Source: an uncultured Collinsella sp.
GTDB taxonomy: Bacteria > Actinomycetota > Coriobacteriia > Coriobacteriales > Coriobacteriaceae
Direction: 5' to 3'
DNA length: 13,849 nucleotides
Assembly (NCBI GenBank): GCA_900757265.1
Contig: CAAENW010000210.1
Span: 1-13,849, forward strand
Shown here in pieces: positions 1 through 6,713 of this stretch; the stretch's first letter is position 1, and each line of letters starts with the position of its first letter. A program made the translations under genes and the position numbers. Below the pieces are notes generated by a model that saw only the letters and a program-made list of their open reading frames with translations, was not told where the DNA came from and did no database searches.

Positions 1-348
1 AAAAACGCCTACGCGCTTGCTGCTGGCGGTTCGCTTAAGGTTGCCGGGGGCCTCGAGCAGAGCGCCCACCACACCAGGCTCCATATTGTTGCCGGCACGG
101 TTGCACACCACGGTAGCACCGCTGGCAGCAACGGCGTCGGCGATGAGGTTGGAGGTGGTGGTCTTGCCGTTGGTGCCGGTGATCACCACGCTGCGGTCGA
201 CCAGGCTCGCGAGGTCGCTTAGCAGCTCGGGGTCGATCTTCATGGCGATGCGGCCGGGGAGTACGCCGCCCTGGCGCTTAAGGACGGAGCGCAGCCCCCA
301 GCGGGCGATATCGCTCGAGGCACAGGCGAGAGATGAGCGGAAGTTCAT
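1..348 (-). CDS. murT: MurT, lipid II isoglutaminyl synthase ligase subunit (N-terminal part, cut by left edge)
   Basis: This is the first 116 codons of a Mur-ligase-family protein; the rest lies beyond base 1. MurT is the ATP-using subunit that, with the glutaminase GatD, amidates the alpha-carboxyl of D-Glu in lipid II of Gram-positive bacteria (known for the family). The ATP-binding P-loop is visible as VITGTNGKTTTSNL at about residues 54-68. It is preceded by a short basic N-terminus and PGRIAMKIDPELL (31-43), which match the arrangement of MurT rather than of MurC-F. The following NRAGNNMEPGV region also fits. The ATG at 348 is preceded by AGGAA nine bases upstream. The gene lies 45 bp downstream of the TPR-like pair on the same strand, so co-transcription is likely. 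A gatD gene would be expected just outside the window. MurE/FolC relatives share the P-loop, but the start region favours MurT. Confidence 0.87.
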   Translation of the reverse strand, partial: MNFRSSLACASSDIARWGLRSVLKRQGGVLPGRIAMKIDPELLSDLASLVDRSVVITGTNGKTTTSNLIADAVAASGATVVCNRAGNNMEPGVVGALLEAPGNLKRTASSKRVGVF

Positions 349-384
349 GAAGCCGTTCCTAACGTGAATGACATGGTCGTGGCG

Positions 385-417
385 TTTGCGCCGTTAAAAG
401 CCGTAACGGCGCGCAAA
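385..417 (-). repeat. Inverted repeat (hairpin) over the stop codon between the TPR-like gene and murT
   Basis: TTTGCGCCGTTA (385-396) pairs with TAACGGCGCGCAAA (404-417) apart from a two-base bulge, giving a 12-bp stem around a 7-base loop. The stem includes the TAA stop of the upstream gene. No T-run follows in the minus direction, so it is not a standard intrinsic terminator. It may be an intercistronic RNA structure that affects decay or partial termination before murT; that role is inference. Confidence 0.45.
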
Positions 418-1437
418 TTCCTGGGCAAGCTGCGATACATCTTCGCAGGCGTTGGCCCAGGGGGCAAAGTCGGGGGTGTCCGAGATGATGCCGTCGGCTT
501 CCCAAACTGCCTGATGCGAAAGGTCCCAGGGGTCGTGCGGTTCGGGCCGGCAGGGAAGGTACGGTGTCTGATACATGGGGTTCAGCAAAAAGAACGCGCC
601 GCCCTCGCAACGGTTAGCGAACTCACGCAGCGCGCGCGTCGCCGGGCGCATCTTGTTTGTTTTGAACAGCAGAATCGTGCGGGCGAGCAGGTACCAAGGA
701 GAGTTTTCGAGTGCGTCTGCCCCCATCTGTTCCTCGAGCTGGTGGGCTAGGGCAAAAAAGCCGTCCTGGTCTTCCAGGCGAGCGAGAGCGAGCAACACGG
801 TGCCGGCAGCTCGGGTGGGATAGCCTTCTGCCTTAAGGACGCGGCGGGCGTAGTTGGCAGCAGCGCGGTAGCGGGCGCTTGCCATGCACAGCTGCGAGAT
901 GGCCTCGAGTGTGTGGAGCCACCCGATAAGGGCCGGCTCGCTCACGGTAAGGTCCGCTGCGGTGACACCGTCGGCCAAAACATTATTGGCCCAGTAGTGT
1001 GGGGCCTCCATGTCGAACCCGGGCACGCTTTGCCGCAGGTAATCGGTCGTGGTCGCTTCGAGCTTCATCAGGTCGCCCAGGCAGGCGTCGACGGGTGTGT
1101 CCGCCAAAATGATGGCGAGCAGCTGGGCATCGACCGCCAGCGCATCGACGCGAACGATCTTGAGCAGCTCATCGCGCATATCGTCGAACAGGCGGTTGCG
1201 CGTCTGCTCAAACTCCTCGTCGCTGCCCATGTCCTCGATGCGATGGAGCTCGTCGAGCAAATGACGATGCACGCCGGCATAGGAAAGCAGCGCCTGCGCA
1301 TGCTCGGTCTGCGCGTACTTTTGAGGGTTAACGCTCACGTCGTTATGGACAAGTTCGCGTGCTGCATCGGTGAGTTCGGGGTGCGACGCAACGTAGGCGC
1401 GCTCCAGGTAGGCGGGGATGTAGACGCTCGGATCCAT
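394..1437 (-). CDS. TPR-like helical repeat protein, second of a tandem paralogous pair
   Basis: This is a 347-residue soluble protein of unknown function, with no signal peptide or membrane segment. It is rich in Ala, Leu and Glu, with helical hairpins of the TPR/SEL1 kind; one example is about residues 190-215 (SARYRAAANYARRVLKAEGY). It aligns by eye with the upstream gene (1437-2513) over the middle and C-terminal parts. For instance, ARYRAAANYARRVLKAE matches GRYRMSLEAANRSLDFA, both are followed by an ALA(R/K)LE stretch, and SPWYLLARTILLF matches DPWTLIALMSAAW. The two are therefore likely products of an old duplication. Its ATG overlaps the TAA of the upstream gene (TAATG), so it is probably translationally coupled, and AGGAG(A) lies in the upstream gene's end. 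It leads into murT 45 bp downstream. Placement in a cell-wall operon hints at a scaffold role, but no function can be assigned. Confidence 0.82.
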   Translation of the reverse strand: MDPSVYIPAYLERAYVASHPELTDAARELVHNDVSVNPQKYAQTEHAQALLSYAGVHRHLLDELHRIEDMGSDEEFEQTRNRLFDDMRDELLKIVRVDALAVDAQLLAIILADTPVDACLGDLMKLEATTTDYLRQSVPGFDMEAPHYWANNVLADGVTAADLTVSEPALIGWLHTLEAISQLCMASARYRAAANYARRVLKAEGYPTRAAGTVLLALARLEDQDGFFALAHQLEEQMGADALENSPWYLLARTILLFKTNKMRPATRALREFANRCEGGAFFLLNPMYQTPYLPCRPEPHDPWDLSHQAVWEADGIISDTPDFAPWANACEDVSQLAQEFARRYGF

Positions 1438-2513
1438 TAGAGGTCTCCTCCCTTAAACGGCAGGCCCTGCTCGGCCGCCCGCAGGATGCGCTCGTCGATC
1501 TGGGAACGCACGATATCGTTGGTGGCGACCCAGGCGGCGAAGCCGGCGTTGTCGGGGGCGCCCAAGCCCTCCTGCAGTACCGGCGTCGCCTCGGACAGCG
1601 CAAGGACAAGCTCGTCGGTGGAGCCCACACCCACGTTGACGCGGGCATAGACGCCATCGGGAAACTCGGTTTGGAAGTAGAGTGCCTCGGCCGCGTGCGG
1701 GCACGAGCGTGCAAGGATGCGCAAGTAGTGCTCGGCACCCTCGTAGTCCAGCTCGCGCCAGGCTGCGCTCATCAGTGCGATGAGCGTCCACGGGTCCAAG
1801 TCGCGCTCCGCGTCCTTGGGACGACGACGCAGCGGCGTGTTGGCGAGATAGGGGACGGAGTGGGCAGAGCGAAAGCGCTTGAGCTCCTCGGCAGGGTATT
1901 CGAGCTTCGCCATGGCGAGCATCGCGGTGTGGCGGACGCCGGCCGGATCGTTGGGGGCAAAGTCGAGGCTGCGGTTTGCAGCTTCGAGCGACATGCGATA
2001 GCGTCCGCTAATGAGGGCGCGCGATGCAAGGGCGGCAAGCCAGCGCAGGTAGGGGCGGCGCATAAGGTCGCCCGCGGCCTCGCGCTCATAGGGGTCCTGC
2101 GCCGAGGCGATCTTGAACGCCAGGTCATGCTCGACTTCATCGCGCTTGGATACCAGGTACTGTACGTATTCCTCGTTGGAGTCGGCGGTGAGGGCCGTCA
2201 GCATGCGCTGGGCATCCCAGTTGGTCGGATCGAGCGCGGCGGCCTCGCGAAGCATGTTCTCGGCAGCGGCCTCTTCCTGCTCGGCTTGGGCATCGTCGGG
2301 GATAAAGGGAATGCGGTAGTCGACAGCCTCGACCACCTTGGCAATCAGATGTCCGGCGCGGTCGCGATCATGCACGATGAGCGGCGCGGGGTTGCGGGTG
2401 AATTGTTCCATCAGACGCTCTACGGCGGTGCCATCGGTGAGCGGGATATTGTCGCGGCGCAAGGCCTCAAGAACGAGGCGATGGCAATCCTCTTGAATGG
2501 GATCGAATGCCAT
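1437..2513 (-). CDS. TPR-like helical repeat protein, first of a tandem paralogous pair
   Basis: This is a 358-residue soluble protein with TPR-like units, for example MLREAAALDPTNWDAQRML near residues 87-105 and ANRSLDFAPNDPAGVRHTAM near 179-198. Both have the small-residue and DP/NDP turns typical of tetratricopeptide helices. There is no signal peptide, membrane segment or catalytic motif that I recognise. The ATG at 2513 is supported by a strong AAAGGAGG four bases upstream. It is the first gene of a minus-strand unit that continues into its paralogue (one-base overlap) and then murT. The C-terminal half aligns with the paralogue, while the N-terminal 130 residues are much less alike. TPR proteins usually mediate protein-protein contacts; the partner here is unknown. 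The coding style is GC-rich like its neighbours, so nothing suggests recent transfer. Confidence 0.84.
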   Translation of the reverse strand: MAFDPIQEDCHRLVLEALRRDNIPLTDGTAVERLMEQFTRNPAPLIVHDRDRAGHLIAKVVEAVDYRIPFIPDDAQAEQEEAAAENMLREAAALDPTNWDAQRMLTALTADSNEEYVQYLVSKRDEVEHDLAFKIASAQDPYEREAAGDLMRRPYLRWLAALASRALISGRYRMSLEAANRSLDFAPNDPAGVRHTAMLAMAKLEYPAEELKRFRSAHSVPYLANTPLRRRPKDAERDLDPWTLIALMSAAWRELDYEGAEHYLRILARSCPHAAEALYFQTEFPDGVYARVNVGVGSTDELVLALSEATPVLQEGLGAPDNAGFAAWVATNDIVRSQIDERILRAAEQGLPFKGGDL

Positions 2514-2761
2514 GGGGCCTCCTTTGCTGCGTTAGGGTTCAAATGTCTCTATATAAGGTTCTAGTTTACCCGCATGTGGCACACCGGGGGTGTCGCACTT
2601 GGACTTGCACCTTTGCACCACGAAGACGGATGTCGCACAAATGTCGGCACCTTGGACGACCGAGTGGTATCACGGTGCCGCAAACGGTCGATTTTCGGCG
2701 GCGAACGGTGCATATTTTGGAGGGGCACCGTCCTGCCCGGGATATGTGGTCAACCTTGATA

Positions 2762-2826
2762 AAACGTTTGCCCAGCTTGGGGGTATGGATGCTGCACAAG
2801 GGTCTTCAGGGATAGAAAAAACGTTT
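2762..2826. promoter_or_regulatory. Two copies of the palindrome AAACGTTT, possible operator pair
   Basis: The perfect 8-bp palindrome AAACGTTT occurs at 2762-2769 and again at 2819-2826, with centres 57 bp apart. Both copies have GATA a few bases to the left. A CG-centred core of this type is common in LacI-family operators. The pair lies about 190-250 bp upstream of the alcohol dehydrogenase start. An operator role is inference; the flanks are not symmetric beyond 8 bp. Confidence 0.3.
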
Positions 2827-2945
2827 CATCATTGGTAACTTTGGATGAATAACTGACCAACCAGAACGGTAAAATAATGTTTGTCTGAGCGTTGAGACGT
2901 TTAGACATCGCGCATTGTCATCGCCGGCAACGCGCAAAACGGTCC

Positions 2946-2972
2946 TAACGGAGCCAATTGGGTGCTCCGTTA
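2946..2972 (+). repeat. 9-bp perfect inverted repeat in the alcohol dehydrogenase leader
   Basis: TAACGGAGC (2946-2954) and GCTCCGTTA (2964-2972) form a perfect 9-bp stem with a 9-base loop, ending 40 bp before the ATG at 3013. A second small inverted repeat, ACAAG (2978-2982) and CTTGT (2994-2998), lies just before the Shine-Dalgarno. No T-run follows, so this looks like an operator or leader hairpin rather than a terminator. Confidence 0.45.
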
Positions 2973-3012
2973 TATACACAAGTCTAAGAGGGGCTTGTTT
3001 AGGAGGCACAGT

Positions 3013-4236
3013 ATGGGACGTTTTACCAATCCTCGCGATCTGTACTTTGGTGAGGGCGCTCGCCACGAGGTGAAGAACCTCAAGGGCAAGAAGGCCATCA
3101 TCGTTTCTGGCGGCAGCTCTATGCGCCGTGGCGGGTTCTTGCAGGACGTTGAGGCCGACCTTAAGGAAGGCGGTTTCGAGGTCAAGCTGTTCGAGGGCGT
3201 CGAGTCCGATCCGTCCATCGAGACGGTCATGAAGGGCGCCGAGGCCATGCGCGAGTTCGAGCCCGACTGGATTATCGCCATCGGCGGCGGCTCGCCCATC
3301 GATGCCGCTAAGGCCATGTGGGTCTTCTACGAGTATCCCGAGGAGTCCTTCGATAACATCATCCAGCCGTTCAGCTTCCCTGAGCTGCGTCAGAAGGCTC
3401 ACTTCTGCGCCATCTCCTCTACCTCCGGTACCGCTACCGAGGTTACCGCCTTCTCCGTCATCACCGACTACGCCAAGGGCATCAAGTACCCGCTGGCCGA
3501 CTTCAACATCACCCCTGATGTCGCCATCGTCGACCCCGAGCTCACCTACACCATGCCCGCCAAGCTGTGCGCTCACACCGGCATGGACGCTCTGACCCAC
3601 TGCATGGAGGCCTACGTTTCCACCTGCGCCTCTATGTTCACCGATGCCAACGCCCTGCACGGCATCCGCGAGATTGTTGAGTGGCTGCCCAAGTCCTATG
3701 CTGGCGACCACGAGGCCCGTCAGCACATGCACGAGGCTCAGTGCATCGCCGGTATCGCCTTCTCCTCGGGTCTGCTCGGCATCGTTCACTCCATGGCTCA
3801 CAAGACCGGTGCTGCCTTCGAGAACGGCCACATCATCCACGGTGCTGCTAACGCTATGTACCTGGGCAAGGTCATCCAGTGGAACTCCAAGGATCCCCGT
3901 GCTGCCGAGCGTTACGCTTACGTGGCCAAGGAGATCCTGCACCTTCCCGGCGAGACCAACGAGGAGCTTATCGCTGCGCTCGTCCAGAAGATCCGCGACC
4001 TCAACGACCAGCTCAACATTCCGCAGTCCATCAAGGATTACGCGAATGGTGGCGTGAAGGTCGACGCCGAGAACCCGCAGATGGTTTCCGAGGAGGAGTT
4101 CCTCGCCAAGCTCCCCGAGATCGCCGCGAACGCCGAGCAGGACGCCTGCACGCCCGAGAACCCGCGTGAGACCAAGGCTGCCGACTTCGAGAAGATTCTC
4201 AAGGCCTGCTACTACGACACCGACATCGATTTCTAA
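3013..4236 (+). CDS. Iron-containing alcohol dehydrogenase, AdhE C-terminal type
   Basis: This 407-residue cytoplasmic enzyme of the group III metal-dependent alcohol dehydrogenases is expected to interconvert an aldehyde or ketone and an alcohol with NAD(P)H. Visible hallmarks are the nucleotide-binding AIGGGSPIDAAKAMW (about 93-107), SSTSGTATEVTAFSV, HTGMDALTHCMEAYVS with its metal-ligand Asp and His, and IVHSMAHKTGAAFENGHIIH, carrying the remaining histidines. The sequence follows the C-terminal half of bifunctional AdhE closely (for example WVFYEYPE, KYPLADF, AGIAFSSG.LG..HSMAHK). The aldehyde dehydrogenase half is absent, so it is a stand-alone alcohol dehydrogenase. The ATG at 3013 has AGGAGG six bases upstream; an in-frame GTG at 2962 lies inside a hairpin and is less likely. 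A strong terminator follows, then two gldA-like genes. Highly biased codon use suggests strong expression. The exact substrate cannot be read from sequence. Confidence 0.93.
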   Translation: MGRFTNPRDLYFGEGARHEVKNLKGKKAIIVSGGSSMRRGGFLQDVEADLKEGGFEVKLFEGVESDPSIETVMKGAEAMREFEPDWIIAIGGGSPIDAAKAMWVFYEYPEESFDNIIQPFSFPELRQKAHFCAISSTSGTATEVTAFSVITDYAKGIKYPLADFNITPDVAIVDPELTYTMPAKLCAHTGMDALTHCMEAYVSTCASMFTDANALHGIREIVEWLPKSYAGDHEARQHMHEAQCIAGIAFSSGLLGIVHSMAHKTGAAFENGHIIHGAANAMYLGKVIQWNSKDPRAAERYAYVAKEILHLPGETNEELIAALVQKIRDLNDQLNIPQSIKDYANGGVKVDAENPQMVSEEEFLAKLPEIAANAEQDACTPENPRETKAADFEKILKACYYDTDIDF

Positions 4237-4256
4237 TCGACTCTTGTTATCGTAAC

Positions 4257-4303
4257 GAGGGGCTCCGCACGTATCTGTACGGAGCCCCTTTCTTTTTTCT
4301 TTT
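4257..4303 (+). terminator. Intrinsic terminator after the alcohol dehydrogenase gene
   Basis: GGGGCTCCG (4259-4267) pairs perfectly with CGGAGCCCC (4280-4288), extended outward by A-T. It is followed by TTTCTTTTTTCTTTT. This is a textbook Rho-independent terminator about 20 bp after the TAA. It ends only some 17-30 bp before the gldA ATG at 4320, which leaves almost no room for a separate gldA promoter. Confidence 0.9.
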
Positions 4304-4319
4304 AGAGAATGGGATAGTT

Positions 4320-5420
4320 ATGGCTGCAATTTTCAATAGCCCCAGCAAGTACATCCAGGGTCCGGACGAGCTCGCCAAGCTCGGCTCCTATGTCGAGCCG
4401 CTCGGCGCTAAGGCCCTCGTCATCGTGACGCCTTCGGGCAAGAAGCGCGTCGGTGCCAAGATCGAGGGCGGTTTTGCCGAGGCTAAGGCCGAGCTGCTGT
4501 TTGAGGACTTTAACGGCGAGTGCTCCAAGGGTGAGGTCGATCGCCTGGTCGCGCTCGCTCGCGACAACGGTTGCGACATCATCGTCGGCGTCGGTGGCGG
4601 CAAGATCCTCGACACCGCGAAGGCCGTCGCCTATTACCTGGAGTCCCCGGTTATCATTTGCCCCACCATTGCTTCGACCGATGCCCCGTGTTCGGCGCTT
4701 TCGGTGCTCTACACCGACGATGGCCAGTTCGATAAATATCTCTTCCTTAAGGCAAACCCCAACATTGTCCTGATGGATACGACGGTTATCGCGGCGAGCC
4801 CGGTGCGCCTGACGGTTTCCGGTATGGGCGATGCGCTCGCAACCTACTTTGAGGCCCAAGCGACGCATGATGCCGACGGTGGCACCTGCGCTGGCGGCAA
4901 GGGCGGCATGGCCGGTCTGGCGCTCGCCAAGCTTTGCTACGAGATGCTTATGGCCGATGGCGTCAAGGCCAAGGTCGCGCTGGAGAAGGGTGCGCTCACG
5001 CCTGCCGTCGAGCATATCATCGAGGCCAACACGCTGCTCTCCGGCATTGGCTTTGAGAGCTCGGGCCTTGCTGCTGCTCATGCCGTCCACAATGGCCTGA
5101 CGATGCTGCCCGAGTGCCACGGCATGTATCACGGCGAGAAGGTCGCCTTTGGCACCATCGTCCAGCTGGTACTCGAGGATGCTCCGACTGAGAAACTCGA
5201 GGAAGTCTTGGGCTTCTGCATTGAGCTGGGCCTGCCGGTCACGATGAAGGAGCTTGGCGTTGCCGAGGTTACGCGCGAGAAGGCCATGATTGTTGCCGAG
5301 GCCGCGTGCGCGCCCGAGGACACCATGTGCAACATGCCGTTTGAGGTGACGCCCGAGATGGTCGCAAACGCCATCCTGGGTGCCGACGCGCTGGGCCACT
5401 ACTACCTTATGGATGAGTAA
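4320..5420 (+). CDS. gldA: Glycerol dehydrogenase
   Basis: This 366-residue enzyme (E. coli GldA has 367) is expected to oxidise glycerol to dihydroxyacetone with NAD+, or run in reverse, in the cytoplasm. It shows the start SPSKYIQGPDELAKLG (7-22), the dinucleotide loop GVGGGKILDTAKA (90-102), the substrate-site stretch IASTDAPCSALSVLY (117-131), and all three zinc ligands at the family positions: Asp171 (GMGDALATYF), His254 (AAAHAVHNGL) and His271 (YHGEKVAFG). Length and ligand numbering match E. coli GldA without gaps in this part. The start is the only ATG that fits. Its Shine-Dalgarno is weak (GAGAATGGGATAG), and the intrinsic terminator of the preceding gene lies just upstream, so expression may depend on read-through. 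It is followed 74 bp later by a diverged paralogue. Related diol specificities are possible. Confidence 0.95.
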   Translation: MAAIFNSPSKYIQGPDELAKLGSYVEPLGAKALVIVTPSGKKRVGAKIEGGFAEAKAELLFEDFNGECSKGEVDRLVALARDNGCDIIVGVGGGKILDTAKAVAYYLESPVIICPTIASTDAPCSALSVLYTDDGQFDKYLFLKANPNIVLMDTTVIAASPVRLTVSGMGDALATYFEAQATHDADGGTCAGGKGGMAGLALAKLCYEMLMADGVKAKVALEKGALTPAVEHIIEANTLLSGIGFESSGLAAAHAVHNGLTMLPECHGMYHGEKVAFGTIVQLVLEDAPTEKLEEVLGFCIELGLPVTMKELGVAEVTREKAMIVAEAACAPEDTMCNMPFEVTPEMVANAILGADALGHYYLMDE

Positions 5421-5437
5421 ACTAAGCTAAGGAAGGG

Positions 5438-5460
5438 GCAAAGGGGTCAGGTTACTTTGC
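5438..5460 (+). repeat. Short inverted repeat between the two gldA-like genes
   Basis: GCAAAG (5438-5443) and CTTTGC (5455-5460) form a 6-bp stem around GGGTCAGGTTA in the 74-bp gap. There is no T-run. It could be a small hairpin or a regulator site; with only 6 bp it may be chance. Confidence 0.25.
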
Positions 5461-5494
5461 ACCAATCGGTGTTTGATGAAGGGCGGATTCTCGT

Positions 5495-6562
5495 ATGGCG
5501 CTTCCTATGGTTTATGGCGGTCCCGGCCGGTATGTTCAGGGGCCGGGCGAACTTTCGCGTCAGGGCAGGTATTTGTCATGGTTGGGCTGCGCTGCCTATG
5601 TCTTGTTTGACCAGGGCACCGAGGATCGGCTGTGCAGGCAGATCGTCGATGGATTTCTGGATGAAGATCTAAGCGAGCCGTTCTTTAAGATTTATAACGG
5701 TCCGTGTACGGAAGGGGCCGTTGTCGGAATGGCTCAGGAAGCCCAGGCCGAGTATTGCGACATGGTGGTGGGCATTGGCGGCGGCAAGATGCTCGATATC
5801 GCCAAGGCCGTTGCGTTTTATGCCGAGCTGCCGTTGTGCGTATGCCCCACGGCGGCTTCGATGGACGGTCCGTGCAGCGCGATTTCGGTGCTGTATCACG
5901 AGGATGGGTCGTTCGACCGTTACCTGATGCTCGAGAAGAATCCAGACCTGGTCGTGGTCGATACCAACGTGGTCGCGGCGGCCCCACTGCGTATGACGGT
6001 CGCTGGTATGGGCGATGCGCTGGCAACGTACTTCGAGGCGCGTTCGTGCGCCGCGGCGCACGGCGCCAACGAGCACGGTGGCGCGCCGGGGCACTTGGCC
6101 CTGGTTGCGGCTCGTGCCTGCTACGACACACTTATGGAGTGCGGTGTCGCTGCCAAGCGCGATCTCAAAAAGGGCCGTATATCGCCGGCGGTTGAGCGCC
6201 TGATCGAGTGCAACATCCTGCTTTCGGGCGTTGGCTTTGAGAGCGGTGGCTTGGCGTTGGCGCATGCCATCGCCAACGGCCTGACGATTTTGCCCGAGTG
6301 CAAGGCTATGCACGGCGAGGCCGTGGCGTTTGGTCTGGTGGTCCAGCTTCGTCTGGAGCGTGCGCCCGAGCTTGAACAGGTGCTCGAGTTTTGTCAGCGC
6401 GTCGGTCTGCCGACGACGCTCGAGGAGCTGGGCCTTGGCGAGATTTCCGATGCCGACCTGATGAGCGTTGCGGATGCGGCCTTAAGAAACGAACGCAATA
6501 TGGCCAACGAGCAGGCCAAGGTGACCAAGCAAAAGCTCGTCGAGCTCATGCGCGAGGCATAG
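5495..6562 (+). CDS. Glycerol dehydrogenase-like protein, diverged GldA paralogue
   Basis: This 355-residue member of the GldA family is clearly homologous to the gene before it: YVQGPGEL, GIGGGKMLDIAKAVAFY, MDGPCSAISVLYHEDGSFDRYL, GMGDALATYFEAR and GVGFESGGLALAHAIANGL. The predicted metal ligands are kept as Asp174, His257 and His273. Several usually constant residues around the site differ: DTAK is DIAK, STDAPC is SMDGPC, AHAVHNG is AHAIANG, and HGEKVAFG is HGEAVAFG. The C-terminus is about a dozen residues shorter and ends in a charged helix. It is thus probably an active metal-dependent dehydrogenase of changed substrate range, though loss of activity cannot be excluded. The ATG at 5495 has GAAGGGCGG about eight bases upstream. 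Same strand and short gap suggest an operon with gldA. Confidence 0.88.
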   Translation: MALPMVYGGPGRYVQGPGELSRQGRYLSWLGCAAYVLFDQGTEDRLCRQIVDGFLDEDLSEPFFKIYNGPCTEGAVVGMAQEAQAEYCDMVVGIGGGKMLDIAKAVAFYAELPLCVCPTAASMDGPCSAISVLYHEDGSFDRYLMLEKNPDLVVVDTNVVAAAPLRMTVAGMGDALATYFEARSCAAAHGANEHGGAPGHLALVAARACYDTLMECGVAAKRDLKKGRISPAVERLIECNILLSGVGFESGGLALAHAIANGLTILPECKAMHGEAVAFGLVVQLRLERAPELEQVLEFCQRVGLPTTLEELGLGEISDADLMSVADAALRNERNMANEQAKVTKQKLVELMREA

Positions 6563-6667
6563 CTTGGCGCTTGATCGACCTTGTGCAATCGGGGCGGCGA
6601 TAGGCCATAGGCTATTTGCCGCAAAGGTGCTCCGCGTGTAATTTGCCCGAGGCACGGGCCGATAGCG

Positions 6668-6676
6668 TATTATTAT
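6668..6676 (+). promoter_or_regulatory. Possible -10 element for the ferredoxin-like gene
   Basis: TATTAT occurs at 6668-6673 and, overlapping, at 6671-6676, about 40 bp before the ATG at 6714. The best -35 candidate, TTGCCC (6643-6648), is 19 bp from the first copy and weak. The 151-bp gap after the gldA paralogue makes an own promoter plausible. Confidence 0.3.
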
Positions 6677-6713
6677 CTCTTGCTTGTTTGCACTGCTCAG
6701 GGAGGGGCCGCGC

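Larger units (their letters stand above)
2514..3012. other. Long intergenic region between divergent transcription units
   Basis: About 500 bp separate the TPR-like operon (minus) from the alcohol dehydrogenase (plus). No credible gene is seen; the short open frames in 2507-2838 lack Shine-Dalgarno sequences and overlap one another on both strands. The stretch 2590-2731 is rich in short repeats: TGTCGCAC at 2591 and 2631, a related TGTCGGCAC at 2643, and the inverted pairs CGGCAC/GTGCCG (2645-2650 with 2675-2680) and ACGGTGCC/GGCACCGT (2672-2679 with 2724-2731). This could be a structured leader or a degenerate interspersed repeat. An AT-rich TATATAAGG stretch near 2551-2559 may hold the minus-strand promoter, and TAAAATAAT (2870-2878) is a possible -10 for the plus-strand gene. 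Neither has a convincing -35. Confidence 0.5.

Noticed and set aside
1671..2564. 297-residue plus-strand frame opposite the first TPR-like gene
   Set aside because: The minus strand has a strong AAAGGAGG before its start and a coupled paralogue; the plus frame has neither.
2566..2838. Overlapping small open frames on both strands, including a Cys/Arg-rich 77-residue one
   Set aside because: TTG or unsupported starts, no Shine-Dalgarno, mutual overlap and repeat-rich DNA; better read as non-coding.
2840..3000. Rex (NADH-sensing) operator upstream of the alcohol dehydrogenase
   Set aside because: No TTGTGAA-n4-TTCACAA-like sequence is present; only unrelated inverted repeats are seen.
2806..3942. 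378-residue open frame antisense to the alcohol dehydrogenase
   Set aside because: Shadow of the real gene; low-complexity Gly/Val/Leu/Asp composition and no ribosome-binding site.
4302..5399. 365-residue open frame antisense to gldA
   Set aside because: Shadow frame; the plus strand encodes a full-length GldA with all metal ligands.
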